Part shown: piece after piece, positions 51,029-59,608 of the stretch
Numbering within the stretch: position 1 is the first letter of the stretch
Layout of the letters: every line of letters starts with the position of its first letter
Origin: Streptosporangium lutulentum
Lineage (GTDB): Bacteria; Actinomycetota; Actinomycetes; Streptosporangiales; Streptosporangiaceae
Direction: 5' to 3'
DNA length: 64,000 nucleotides
Assembly: GCF_030811455.1 (NCBI RefSeq)
Contig: NZ_JAUSQU010000001.1
Coordinates: 6,696,001 to 6,760,000, forward strand
Position numbers and translations under genes: made by a program
The notes under the pieces: generated by a model
Databases searched by the model: none
Told to the model about the DNA's origin: nothing
The model's input: the letters and a program-made list of their open reading frames with translations, nothing else

Positions 51029-51295
51029 TCAGACTCTGGACCGCTTCAGGCCGGCGACCAGGCCGACACCGACGACGGCCAGGACGACCTGCATGACGAG
51101 TTCGATCCAGTCGATGCCGTTCGTGGTCGCCACGCCGAGGACCTGCGCGAGGGCGGTTCCGATGAGCGCGGCGACGATGCCGACGACGATGGTCAGGATC
51201 CAGCCGATCGGCTGCTTACCGGGAAGCAGCAGCCGCCCGAGGGCGCCGATGACAGCGCCGATGACGATGGCCCCAAGGATGGACGCGATAGTCAT
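51029..51295 (-). CDS. GlsB/YeaQ/YmgE-family membrane protein
   Basis: An 88-residue, three-helix protein: ILGAIVIGAVIGALGRLLLPGKQPIGW, read as IGAVIGALGRLLLPGK, then TIVVGIVAALIGTALA and LVMQVVLAVVGVGLVAGL. Transglycosylase-associated (Tag) family, often stress-induced, exact role unknown. A paralog of the next gene, with the loop GIDWIELV matching GIDWWEHI. Confidence 0.9.
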   Translation of the reverse strand: MTIASILGAIVIGAVIGALGRLLLPGKQPIGWILTIVVGIVAALIGTALAQVLGVATTNGIDWIELVMQVVLAVVGVGLVAGLKRSRV

Positions 51296-51388
51296 TACAA
51301 CCTCCCAGTGAGCGTGATCCCTTCACTCTCACAAGAAGGTGGATACCCCCCAGGTCAAGGTTATTCCTGGCGATGTAAAAATCCCTGA

Positions 51389-51655
51389 TCAGCGGGCCTT
51401 CCTCGCCCCCATCTGGACCACGAGCAACACGCCGAGCACCGCGAGCGCCAACTGGAGAATGTGCTCCCACCAGTCGATCCCCCGCGTATTGGCGAAACCG
51501 AGCGCGCTCGCGATGAGAGTGCCGATGAGCGCCGCGACGATGCCGACGACGAGTGTCAGACCCCAGCTGAAATTCTGCCGCCCGGGAACGATGAGCCGCG
51601 CCAGCGCTCCGATGATGGCCCCGATGATGATCGCCGAAACGATCGATCCAATCAT
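51389..51655 (-). CDS. GlsB/YeaQ/YmgE-family membrane protein, paralog
   Basis: An 88-residue paralog of 51029-51295, with the same helices (IIIGAIIGALARLIVPGR, GIVAALIGTLIASALGF, ILQLALAVLGVLLVVQM). The separation of 93 nt and similar length point to tandem duplication. Convergent hairpins lie beyond the downstream copy. Confidence 0.9.
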   Translation of the reverse strand: MIGSIVSAIIIGAIIGALARLIVPGRQNFSWGLTLVVGIVAALIGTLIASALGFANTRGIDWWEHILQLALAVLGVLLVVQMGARKAR

Positions 51656-51822
51656 GTCCAGCTCCCCCTGTTACGAGACATGGTCAATAGGGGGCTACCC
51701 AGGACATTCATAGATCATCCGTAAAAAGGGGGTGGCCCGCACCGCGCCAGGAAACGGGCCACCGCCCCGGATGTGTCGACGGGCATTCCGCACCGCCCGC
51801 CGGAGCGTTTTCACGCTCCGTA

Positions 51823-52302
51823 TTAAAAGACGTCTGGCCCCGGGTTCAGGTTCACCACGATCGCGGTCGCGACGGCCGCCACACCTTCGCCACGCCCGGT
51901 GAGACCCAGTCCGTCGGTCGTGGTGGCGATGACGCTCACCGGAGCGCCCACGGCGGCGCTGAGCGCCTTCTCGGCCTCCGCCCGGCGGGGGGCCACCTTG
52001 GGCCGGTTGCCGATCACCTGGATGGCGACGTTGCCGATCTCGAAGCCCGCGGCGCGCACCTTGCGGGCGGCCTCCCGCAGCAGGGTGACGCCGGAGGCCC
52101 CTGCCCAGCGGGGATCGGAGGTGCCGAACAGCCCGCCCAGGTCACCGAGACCCGACGCGGACAGCAGCGCGTCACAGGCGGCGTGAGCGGCCGCGTCACC
52201 GTCGGAGTGACCGTCCAGGCCGGTTTCGCCCGGCCAGTGAAGACCCGCGAGATGCAGCTCGCGTCCGGATGCAAACGGGTGGACGTCGACTCCGACGCCC
52301 AC
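51823..52302 (-). CDS. ispF: 2-C-methyl-D-erythritol 2,4-cyclodiphosphate synthase
   Basis: A 159-residue MEP-pathway enzyme: GVDVHPFASGRELHLAG (Asp and His zinc ligands), GLDGHSDGDAAAHAACDALL (His), LGDLGGLFGTSDPRW, and the C-terminal ATTTDGLGLTGRGEGVAA. It makes the cyclodiphosphate from CDP-ME 2-phosphate. GTG 52302 follows the carD stop by 17 nt. IspD, usually between carD and ispF in actinobacteria, is missing. Confidence 0.95.
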   Translation of the reverse strand: MGVGVDVHPFASGRELHLAGLHWPGETGLDGHSDGDAAAHAACDALLSASGLGDLGGLFGTSDPRWAGASGVTLLREAARKVRAAGFEIGNVAIQVIGNRPKVAPRRAEAEKALSAAVGAPVSVIATTTDGLGLTGRGEGVAAVATAIVVNLNPGPDVF

Positions 52303-52319
52303 CCGTGGAAATGTCGTGT

Positions 52320-52802
52320 TCAGGAGTTGAGAACCTCATCCAGCAAAGCCTCGGCCTTGTCCTCGTTTGTCTTCTCCGCGAGCGCGAGCTCGCTGACGAG
52401 GATCTGCCGTGCCTTGGCCAACATGCGCTTCTCTCCTGCGGAGAGTCCGCGTTCCCTGTCTCGTCGCCATAGGTCGCGAACGACCTCGGCCACCTTGTTG
52501 ACGTCACCGGACGCCAACTTCTCAAGGTTGGCCTTATAGCGGCGGGACCAGTTCGTAGGCTCTTCGGTGTGAGGCATGCGAAGCACGTCGAAAACGCGCT
52601 CAAGGCCCTCTTGTCCGACGACATCGCGAACACCGACGAGTTCGGCGTTGTCTGCCGGCACCTGGACGGTAAGGTCGCCCTTGTCGACCTTAAGAACCAG
52701 GTAGGTCCTTTCCTCACCTTTGATGGTTCGGGTCGTGATCGCCTCGATCCGAGCAGCCCCGTGGTGGGGGTAGACGACAGTGTCGCCGACCTGGAAAGTC
52801 AT
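52320..52802 (-). CDS. carD: CarD-family RNA polymerase-binding regulator
   Basis: A 160-residue global transcription factor. The N-terminal RNAP-interaction domain has FQVGDTVVYPHHGAARIEAI and YLVLKVDKGDLTVQVPADN. The helical C-terminal domain has NWSRRYKANLEKLASGDVNKVAEVVRDLWRRD, abbreviated WSRRYKANLEKLASGD. It stabilises the open complex at rRNA and other promoters. It is divergent from the lpqE-like gene and leads the carD-ispF operon. Confidence 0.95.
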   Translation of the reverse strand: MTFQVGDTVVYPHHGAARIEAITTRTIKGEERTYLVLKVDKGDLTVQVPADNAELVGVRDVVGQEGLERVFDVLRMPHTEEPTNWSRRYKANLEKLASGDVNKVAEVVRDLWRRDRERGLSAGEKRMLAKARQILVSELALAEKTNEDKAEALLDEVLNS

Positions 52803-53063
52803 GTGACAAGTACCCCTTCCGCTGTACTCAAGAGTACCACGTATCCACAGCCTCCCGGAACAGTGAAATCACCATAACTGCAGGTCAAAGCCGCATCTTA
52901 TGGCTTGACAAGCGCTCAACAGTATGAATCAAGGGGCTAAAAAGCACCTATGACCTGCATTCCCCGCCTTCCGGCGATCAGGTGGGCCACCGCAAAACCC
53001 GGGAATCCTGACGGATAGGGTTGCCCTTGCCCTACCTCATGTGTGACAAGGAGAACTCGCACC

Positions 53064-53678
53064 GTGACCCGCAACAGCCGTCACCGGGTGATCGCCGCCG
53101 CCGCGTTCCTCGCAGCCGCCCCGGCCTTGGCCGGCTGCGGTGCCGGATTCGACGCGATCACCAACCACCCTTACGCCCCGACCGAGGCCCTGGCGACGGA
53201 GGCGAAGGGAATCAGCATCTCCCAGGCCTTCTTCCTGGGCCCCGACTCCGGCACGACGATCCCCGCAGGTGCGGCGACGCCGCTCTACCTGTCCATGGTG
53301 AACACCAACCAGGCCCCCGACACGCTCGTCGGCATCGGCGTCGACCCCGCCCTGGGCACCGCGAAGGTGAGCGCCCCGGTCACGCTCCCCGTCCAGACCC
53401 GGGTGGGCGTCGGCAAGCCCACTCCCACGATCCTGATCGAGGGGCTGAAGAAGCCGCTCTCGGGCGGCGAGAGCATCCAGGTGCAGCTGCAGTTCGCCAA
53501 CGCGGGGCTCATCCCCCTCACGATTCCGGTCATCACCCGCAGCCGCGAGTTCACCAGCCTCCCGCAGGCTCCGGGCGTCAGCGCGACCCCCACTCCGACG
53601 CCCACCTCCACTCCCACCCCCTCCACCTCTGCCTCCACCGACTCCACGGAGGACGTGGGGCACTCCACGGACGGGTGA
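53064..53678 (+). CDS. LpqE-like lipoprotein
   Basis: 204 residues from GTG 53064 (AAGGAG nine bases upstream). Lipobox LAGC after an Ala-rich signal, then GAGFDAITNHPYAPTEALA, SQAFFLGPDSG and the beta-rich body PLYLSMVNTNQAPDTLVGI and VQLQFANAGLIPLTIPVI. The tail is Thr/Pro/Ser-rich. In Mycobacterium lpqE (Rv3584) is likewise divergent from carD. The fold resembles copper-chaperone-like beta sandwiches, without obvious metal-binding Met/His motifs. Confidence 0.75.
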   Translation: MTRNSRHRVIAAAAFLAAAPALAGCGAGFDAITNHPYAPTEALATEAKGISISQAFFLGPDSGTTIPAGAATPLYLSMVNTNQAPDTLVGIGVDPALGTAKVSAPVTLPVQTRVGVGKPTPTILIEGLKKPLSGGESIQVQLQFANAGLIPLTIPVITRSREFTSLPQAPGVSATPTPTPTSTPTPSTSASTDSTEDVGHSTDG

Positions 53679-53762
53679 GGTCCGTACGGGGGGCCGGGAG
53701 CGCCGAGCACGGCCGCTGAGCGCGCCGGGACGAGCGTGAACGCCCCAGGATACGAACGCCGA

Positions 53763-53800
53763 AGTCGGCGGCTCTTCTCCAAGAGCCGCCGACTCTGTTT
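53763..53800 (+). terminator. Terminator after the LpqE-like gene (gap 53679-54059)
   Basis: AGTCGGCGGCTCTT-CTCC-AAGAGCCGCCGACT is a perfect 14-bp hairpin, followed by CTGTTTCG. The remaining 250 bp to the regX3 stop hold degenerate repeats of a CRTCGTGGGTCGCC-type unit (about 53811-53920) and no gene. Confidence 0.8.
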
Positions 53801-54059
53801 CGCCTGAGGCGCATCGTGGGTCGCCAGAACCAGGACCGGCGACCGTGGACAGCCGGAGACGCACCGTGGGTCGCCGGAGGACATCGTGAATCGCCGGGGC
53901 CGCCGACCGTGGACGGCCAAGGGCCTCACGGCCCCTGAGACCGCCTCACGCCACGGGACGGGACCGCTCGGAGGCGGCACGCCACGAGACCGGAGCCCGA
54001 GGGACGGCAGGCCTCAGGGCCGGATCGCCTGAGGCCTCGGCCCGGAGCCGCCGTGAGCC

Positions 54060-54749
54060 TCAGACCTCGGCGGGGTCGAACTTGTAGCCCAGACCTCGGA
54101 CGGTCAGGATGCAGCGAGGGTTGGAGGGATCGGCCTCGACCTTGGCGCGCAGCCGCTTGACGTGGACGTCCAGGGTCTTGGTGTCGCCCACGTAGTCGGC
54201 GCCCCAGACCCGGTCGATGAGCTGGCCCCGGGTGAGCACCCGGCCGGCGTTGCGCAGCAACACCTCCAGCAGCTCGAACTCCTTGAGCGGGAGCTGTACC
54301 TGCTCACCGCGGACGGCGACGATGTGCCGGTCGACGTCCATCCGGACCGGTCCCGCGGCCAGCACGGCCGTCTCCAGCTCCTCCACGTCACCCTGGCGGC
54401 GCAGCACCGCGCGGATGCGGGCCACCAGCTCTCTGGAGGAGAAGGGTTTGGTCACGTAGTCGTCGGCGCCGAGCTCCAGCCCGACGACCTTGTCGATCTC
54501 GCTGTCCTTGGCGGTCAGCATGATGACCGGCACGTTCGAGCGCTGGCGGAGCGAGCGGCACACCTCGGTGCCGGGCAGGCCGGGAAGCATCAGGTCGAGC
54601 AGCACCAGGTCGGCGCCGTTGCGGTCGAAGGTTTCCAGCGCCTCGGGGCCGGTGGCGGCCACCACGACCTCGAAGCCCTCCTTGCGCAGCATGTATGACA
54701 GGGCGTCGGAGAACGACTCTTCGTCCTCGACAACAAGCACGCGAGTCAC
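54060..54749 (-). CDS. regX3: Response regulator RegX3 (PhoP-type)
   Basis: 229 residues from GTG 54749, overlapping the senX3 stop. Receiver domain: VLVVEDEESF, phospho-Asp in LVLLDLMLPGLPG, MLTAKDSE and GADDYVTKPFSSRELVARI (as GADDYVTKPFSSREL). OmpR-type winged helix: LPLKEFELLEVLLRNAGRVL, YVGDTKTLDVHVKRLRAK and GLGYKF. It controls phosphate-starvation genes with SenX3. An upstream start at 54857 would run into senX3 and is rejected. Confidence 0.93.
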   Translation of the reverse strand: MTRVLVVEDEESFSDALSYMLRKEGFEVVVAATGPEALETFDRNGADLVLLDLMLPGLPGTEVCRSLRQRSNVPVIMLTAKDSEIDKVVGLELGADDYVTKPFSSRELVARIRAVLRRQGDVEELETAVLAAGPVRMDVDRHIVAVRGEQVQLPLKEFELLEVLLRNAGRVLTRGQLIDRVWGADYVGDTKTLDVHVKRLRAKVEADPSNPRCILTVRGLGYKFDPAEV

Positions 54750-55939
54750 TGCGCGGCCTCCAGGGGAATCGTAGTGGTGCCGGGTGCGGCTACCGCCATG
54801 CCGCCGAAGGCGGGCATGCGGAGGGTGAAGGTGGAGCCTGAGCCTTCCTTGCTCCACACCGTGACCGCGCCGTTGTGGGCGGCGGCCACGTGTTTGACGA
54901 TGGCCAGGCCGAGGCCCGTGCCACCGGTCGCGCGTGAGCGGGCTGCGTCCACGCGGAAGAACCGTTCGAAGATCCGCTCTTGAGCGCTCTCGGGGATGCC
55001 GATCCCCTGGTCGCTCACGCTGATCTCGACCGATTCGGTGTGAGCGCCCGCCGCGCGCGCGCTGACCACGACCCGGGTGTGCTCGGGACTGTAGGCGACG
55101 GCGTTGTCGATGAGGTTTCGCAGCGCGGTGACGAGGAGTTCGTCGTCACCCCAGATCTGCAGGCCCTCGACACCCCCCGCGACCAGGGTGATGTCCTTGG
55201 CCGCCGCGGTGGTGTTGCAGCGGTCGATGGCCTCGTGCACCACCTCGTCGATCGGGACCGGGCCCGGGGTGGGGATGGGTTCGGCTCCCTGGATCCGGGA
55301 GAGGGTGATGAGGTCCTGGACGAGGTAGGTGAGTCGTGCGGCCTCGTGCTGCATACGCCCGGCGAACCGGGTGACCGCCTCGGGGTCGTCGGCGGCGTCC
55401 TGGATGGTCTCCGCCAGGAGGGACAGGGCGCCCACCGGCGTCTTGAGCTCGTGGCTCACGTTGGCCACGAAGTCGCGGCGGACCGCCTCGACGCGACGGT
55501 GCTCGGTCTGGTCCTCGGCGAGCACGAGCACCTGGCCGTAGGAGCCCAGCGGCGCGACCCGTACCGCGAAGTTGGTTGATTCCTGGCCGAACTTGTGTCC
55601 GGCCACCTCGATCTCGCTCTCGCGGATCTCGCCGTCCCTGCGCACCTGCCTGGCCATCGCGAGCAGCTCCGCCGCCATCAGGTGGTCGCCCTTGACCAGG
55701 CCGAACACGCGTGCGGCCGAACTGGCCCGCAGCACCCGGTCTCCCTTGTCGAGCACCACCGCCGAGGACGGCAGCACGGCCAGCACCGAGGCGACGCCTT
55801 GGGGCAGCGCGTCGGGCTCGACATCGTCTGTCGGTGTCATGACCTGCCTCTGTCCCACGCTCTGGCGGACGACCATCACGGCCAGTGCTCCCACGACAAA
55901 ACCGGCCAGTGCGGCCAGGCTCGCCATCAGTTCACTCAC
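54746..55939 (-). CDS. senX3: Sensor histidine kinase SenX3 (PhoR-type)
   Basis: A 397-residue kinase with one N-terminal membrane helix (LAALAGFVVGALAVMVV), a PAS-like domain (about 45-140; VLAVLPSSAVVLDKGDRVL), HisKA with the phospho-His in FVANVSHELKTPVGAL, and HATPase_c with the N box ALRNLIDNAVAYSP, G1 SDQGIGIPE and G2 GTGLGLAIVKH. It pairs with RegX3 in phosphate sensing. Divergent from phoU with a PHO-type box between. Confidence 0.93.
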   Translation of the reverse strand: MSELMASLAALAGFVVGALAVMVVRQSVGQRQVMTPTDDVEPDALPQGVASVLAVLPSSAVVLDKGDRVLRASSAARVFGLVKGDHLMAAELLAMARQVRRDGEIRESEIEVAGHKFGQESTNFAVRVAPLGSYGQVLVLAEDQTEHRRVEAVRRDFVANVSHELKTPVGALSLLAETIQDAADDPEAVTRFAGRMQHEAARLTYLVQDLITLSRIQGAEPIPTPGPVPIDEVVHEAIDRCNTTAAAKDITLVAGGVEGLQIWGDDELLVTALRNLIDNAVAYSPEHTRVVVSARAAGAHTESVEISVSDQGIGIPESAQERIFERFFRVDAARSRATGGTGLGLAIVKHVAAAHNGAVTVWSKEGSGSTFTLRMPAFGGMAVAAPGTTTIPLEAAQ

Positions 55940-56026
55940 GTGGTCCTCCTGTAGGCTTCACGCCCTCGATGGTAGGTGGGTGTTTTCGGTTTCGGGGCAG
56001 CTCAGGGGGCATGACCACGGGCTTTC

Positions 56027-56066
56027 CCATAAAGTTCACTTTATGGTCGAGGTTCGTTCATTGTTT
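56027..56066. promoter_or_regulatory. PHO-box-like repeats and palindrome between senX3 and phoU
   Basis: GTTCACTTTAT (56034), GGTCGAGGTTC (56045) and GTTCATTGTTT (56056) are successive 11-bp units resembling the direct repeats of actinomycete PHO boxes (GTTCACC type). CCATAAAG-TTCA-CTTTATGG (56027-56046) is in addition a perfect inverted repeat. The phoU start lies 20 bp on. Confidence 0.55.
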
Positions 56067-56085
56067 CGCACATACGGTGGCTTTC

Positions 56086-56745
56086 ATGCGCGATGCCTAT
56101 CACGACGAACTTGATGCCCTCACCGACCAACTGGTTGAGATGACCCGCCTCGTCAGGTCGGCGATCTCAAGGGCCACCACCGCCCTTCTGGACGCCGATC
56201 TCCACCTCGCCGAAAGCGTCATCTCCCAGGACGAGGAGGTCAACAGGATCTTCGCGGAGATCGAGGCGTCGATCTTCGAACTGATGGCCAGGCAGCAGCC
56301 TGTGGCGGTCGACCTCCGGATGGTCATCGCCGCCCTGCGCATGGGCACCGACCTTGAGCGCATGGGCGACCTGGCCGAGCACGTGGCGAAGGTGGCCAGG
56401 CTGCGCCACCCCGAGTCGGCGATCCCGCCGGAGATCCGCTCCACCATCCTGGAGATGGGCCAGATCGCCGAGCGTCTCATCACCAAGACCGGTAGCTGCA
56501 TCGCCTCGCGCGACGTGGACACGGCCATGGAGCTGGAGGCGGACGACGACGCGATGGACAAGCTGCACCGCAAGCTGTTCAAGGTCCTGATGGCCAAGGA
56601 CTGGAAGTACGGTGTCGAGCCGGCCATCGACGTGACGCTGATCGGCCGCTACTACGAGCGTTACGCCGACCACGCGGTCCGCGTCGCCCACGACGTGGTC
56701 TACCTGGTGACGGGCTCCCGGCCGCAGGACGTCACCACCGTTTAG
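56086..56745 (+). CDS. phoU: Phosphate transport regulator PhoU
   Basis: 219 residues from ATG 56086. Two repeats of the three-helix PhoU bundle: MRDAYHDELDALTDQLVEM, ISQDEEVNRIFAEIE, ALRMGTDLERMGDLAEHVAK and IGRYYERYADHAVRVAHDV. The ERMGDLAEH/ERYADHAV pairs are the metal-binding motifs. It links Pst transport to SenX3 activity. The frame is open further upstream, but the family start is here. Confidence 0.94.
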   Translation: MRDAYHDELDALTDQLVEMTRLVRSAISRATTALLDADLHLAESVISQDEEVNRIFAEIEASIFELMARQQPVAVDLRMVIAALRMGTDLERMGDLAEHVAKVARLRHPESAIPPEIRSTILEMGQIAERLITKTGSCIASRDVDTAMELEADDDAMDKLHRKLFKVLMAKDWKYGVEPAIDVTLIGRYYERYADHAVRVAHDVVYLVTGSRPQDVTTV

Positions 56746-56768
56746 TCCCCGGTCCTTCCGCATCGGCG

Positions 56769-56805
56769 AAGGAGAAGGGCCCGCCCTCGGCGGGCCCTTC
56801 TCCTT
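56769..56805. terminator. Bidirectional terminator between phoU and gpmA
   Basis: AAGGAGAAGGGCCCGCC-CTC-GGCGGGCCCTTCTCCTT is a perfect 17-bp hairpin. Flanking T on one side and A on the other allow it to end transcripts from both convergent genes. Confidence 0.9.
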
Positions 56806-56844
56806 TTGTTCTCCGGTTGCTCGTCCGCCTACCCGGCCGGGGAC

Positions 56845-57588
56845 CTACTTGCCCTGGTTGGCCACGGCCTCGATGGCGGCCTCCGCGGCGGCGGGGTCGA
56901 GGTAGCGGCCGCCCTTGACGGTCGGGTGGAAGTCGCCGTCCAGCTCGTACCGGAGCGGGATGCCCGTGGGGATGTTGAGCCCGGCGATCTCGTCGTCGCC
57001 GATGCCGTCCAGGTGCTTGACCAGGGCCCGGAGCGAGTTGCCGTGCGCGACGACCAGGACGGTCCTGCCCTCGGCGAGCTCCGGCACGATCCGGTCGTAC
57101 CAGTAGGGCAGCATGCGCGCGACGACGTCCTTGAGGCACTCGGTCCTCGGCATCAGCTCGCTCGGCAGCAGCGCGTACCGGGCGTCGCCGACCTGGGAGA
57201 ACTCGTCGCCGTCGGCGATCGGGGGCGGCGGGACGTCGTAGGAACGGCGCCAGAGCATGAACTGCTCGTCGCCGAACTCGGCGCGCGTCTGCGCCTTGTC
57301 CTTGCCCTGGAGCGCGCCGTAGTGACGCTCGTTGAGCCGCCAGGACCGCGAGACCGGCAGCCAGAGCAGATCGGCGGCGCCCAGTGCGAGATTGGCGGTC
57401 TGGATCGCCCGGGTCATCACGGAGGTGTGGACCGAGTCGGGTCGCACCCCGGCGTCGACGAGCAGCCGTCCGCCGCGCCGCGCCTCCTCCTCGCCCTTGG
57501 CCGAGAGCCCCACGTCCACCCACCCGGTGAACAGGCCCTTGGCGTTCCATTCGCTCTCACCGTGCCGCAACAGCACCAAAGTCGACAT
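56845..57588 (-). CDS. gpmA: 2,3-bisphosphoglycerate-dependent phosphoglycerate mutase
   Basis: A 247-residue glycolytic mutase: LVLLRHGESEWNAKGLFTGW (catalytic His and Arg), SWRLNERHYGALQGKDKAQ, and AHGNSLRALVKHLDGI (second His). ATG 57588. It is 29 nt from the YbjN-type gene stop and is part of the mshA-ybjN-gpm order. Confidence 0.95.
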   Translation of the reverse strand: MSTLVLLRHGESEWNAKGLFTGWVDVGLSAKGEEEARRGGRLLVDAGVRPDSVHTSVMTRAIQTANLALGAADLLWLPVSRSWRLNERHYGALQGKDKAQTRAEFGDEQFMLWRRSYDVPPPPIADGDEFSQVGDARYALLPSELMPRTECLKDVVARMLPYWYDRIVPELAEGRTVLVVAHGNSLRALVKHLDGIGDDEIAGLNIPTGIPLRYELDGDFHPTVKGGRYLDPAAAEAAIEAVANQGK

Positions 57589-57617
57589 GAAAGCAAGCTA
57601 GCTTAACCAACGGCCGT

Positions 57618-58097
57618 TCAGCGCTCGGGGTCGGCGAATCGGGCGAACGCCTGGAGGTTGGCGAGCGACTCCCCGCGCTTGGCCCGCCACTCCCACTCCC
57701 GCCGGATCGAGGAGGCGAAGCCCAGCTCCAGGGCGCGGTCGAACCCCTCGTCCGAATAGGTGAGGACGCACCCGAGAAGCCGGTCGATCTCCTCGTCGGA
57801 GATCGCCGCGAGGGGGATCCGGCCCACGAGATAGACGTCGCCGATCGGGTCGAGGGCGAAGTGCACGCCGTACATGGAGCCGTTCTTGGTGAGCAGCCAG
57901 CGGTAGAACTCCACGTGGTTCTCGTCGGGCTGGCGGCAGAAGAACGCCTCCACGTGCAGGACCTGGTCCCCGACGATCAGCCAGGTCATGGTCGCGAGTT
58001 TGTGCTGGCCGGGCAGCTTCACCAGGAAGGCCCCCGGCCGGGGCTGCTCGAAGGAGACCTCGGCGCTCTTCAGCGCCGACTCGATCGCTTCACTCAT
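57618..58097 (-). CDS. YbjN-domain protein
   Basis: 159 residues from ATG 58097; an open upstream frame to 58187 adds no recognisable sequence. Family pattern: EQPRPGAFLVKLPGQHKL, WLIVGDQVLHVEAFFCRQPDENH (as VEAFFCRQPDENHVEFYRWL), DPIGDVYLVGRIPLAAI and LGFASSIRREWEWRAKRGES. Same place as Rv0487 between mshA and gpm. Function unclear; related to type III secretion chaperone-like folds. Confidence 0.88.
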   Translation of the reverse strand: MSEAIESALKSAEVSFEQPRPGAFLVKLPGQHKLATMTWLIVGDQVLHVEAFFCRQPDENHVEFYRWLLTKNGSMYGVHFALDPIGDVYLVGRIPLAAISDEEIDRLLGCVLTYSDEGFDRALELGFASSIRREWEWRAKRGESLANLQAFARFADPER

Positions 58098-58225
58098 GGG
58101 ACCCCGACTCTCGACACCGGTGAACCGGCTCCTCATGGACAGGCTCTCGATCGCCTCCGCGGACCGGCTCCCGATCGCCTCACGCATGATCCCAGCTTAC
58201 GATCCGGCCGCGACCGGGACACGCC

Positions 58226-59503
58226 TCATGAGTTGATCGTGAGCGGAACGCGGTGCAGGTTCGCCATCGCCCCGGCGTAGACGTCGGCGAGCCGGGCCGC
58301 GGTGGCCGACCAGCCGAAGGCCGCGGCGTGGGCCACCGCCCCCGCCGCCAGCGCCTCCCGCCAGACGGGCCGATGGAGGAACTTGGTGAGCACCTGCGCC
58401 CAGTCGTGTGGGTCGTGCCCCTCGACGAGCACACCGGACACACCGTCGCGTACGGCGGTGCGCAGCCCGCCCACGGACGCCGCGGCGACCGGGGTGCCGC
58501 AGGCCTGTGACTCCAGCGCGACCAGGCCGAACGACTCGCTGTGCGAGGGGACGACGGTCACGTCGGCGGCGCGGTACCAGTCGGCCAGTTCGTACTGGGG
58601 CGCCGGGGGGACGATCCTGACCACGTCCGAGATGCCCAGTGAGGCGGCCACGTCGGTGAGGTAGGAGGGCCGGGCCAGGCCGTTGCCGCTGGGGCCGCCG
58701 ACGCAGGCGACGACGAGCCTCGACCTGAGCGAGGGATCGTCGATGAGCATCCGGGCCGCGGCGCGCAGCAGCACGTCCGGGGCCTTCAACGGCTGCACGC
58801 GGCCGACGAACAGCAGCACGTGGGCGTCCTGGGGCAGGCCGAGCCGGTGACGGGCCGCCCCCTTGGAGGCGGGCTGGAAGACCCTGAGGCTCACCCCGGG
58901 GGTGACGACCTCGACCCGGCCGGGGGCGGCGCCGTACAGGTCGACGAGTTCCTGGGCCTCGGTCGGGGTGTTGGCCACCAGCCGGTCGGCGACCTCCACG
59001 ACCTGCTGCTCGCCCAGCACGCGGGCGGTCGGCTCGGGCCTGTCGTCGTCGGCGAGGAGGAGGTTCTTCACCTTGGCCATGGTGTGCATGGTGTGCACCA
59101 GCGGCACGCCCCAGCGCTCCTTGGCCAGCCAGCCCACCTGGCCGGACAGCCAGTAGTGAGAGTGGATCACGTCATACCGGCCCGGCTCGTACATGGCCTC
59201 GGTGCGCAGCACGCCCGAGAGGAAAGCGCAGAGCTGACCGGGCAGATCGCCCTTGTCGAGCTCCTCGTAGGGTCCGGCGGTGACGTGGCGGACCCAGACA
59301 CCGGGAACGATCTCGGCGACCGGCGGCAGGTCACGTGCGGTCTGCCGGGTGAAGATCTCGATTTCCATCCCGAGCTCGGCCAGACGCTTGGCCACCTCGA
59401 CGACATAGACGTTCATGCCGCCCGCGTCCCCTGTCCCGGGTTGATCCAGGGGGGACGTGTGCATGCTGATCGTCGCGACTCGGCTGACCCGCCGTCGCCT
59501 CAC
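58226..59503 (-). CDS. mshA: D-inositol-3-phosphate glycosyltransferase (mycothiol synthesis)
   Basis: 425 residues from GTG 59503 (GGAGG eight bases upstream); the open frame continues to 60337, but with no homology. GT-B fold: HTSPLDQPGTGDAGGMNVYV (acceptor Gly-rich loop), DVIHSHYWLSGQVG, VHTMHTMAKVKN, LLFVGRVQPLKAPDVL and SHSESFGLVALESQACGTPV (EX7E motif). It joins UDP-GlcNAc to inositol-3-phosphate, the first mycothiol step. Confidence 0.95.
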   Translation of the reverse strand: MRRRRVSRVATISMHTSPLDQPGTGDAGGMNVYVVEVAKRLAELGMEIEIFTRQTARDLPPVAEIVPGVWVRHVTAGPYEELDKGDLPGQLCAFLSGVLRTEAMYEPGRYDVIHSHYWLSGQVGWLAKERWGVPLVHTMHTMAKVKNLLLADDDRPEPTARVLGEQQVVEVADRLVANTPTEAQELVDLYGAAPGRVEVVTPGVSLRVFQPASKGAARHRLGLPQDAHVLLFVGRVQPLKAPDVLLRAAARMLIDDPSLRSRLVVACVGGPSGNGLARPSYLTDVAASLGISDVVRIVPPAPQYELADWYRAADVTVVPSHSESFGLVALESQACGTPVAAASVGGLRTAVRDGVSGVLVEGHDPHDWAQVLTKFLHRPVWREALAAGAVAHAAAFGWSATAARLADVYAGAMANLHRVPLTINS

Positions 59504-59608
59504 CGACACCACCTCCAAACGGGCTACAACCACCCATTTGTTCGCAACATTCCCGTCATGTGAGCGCCATGGGCCTGATACCTCCCACTCCTGGCAGGAT
59601 TGGGTGCC

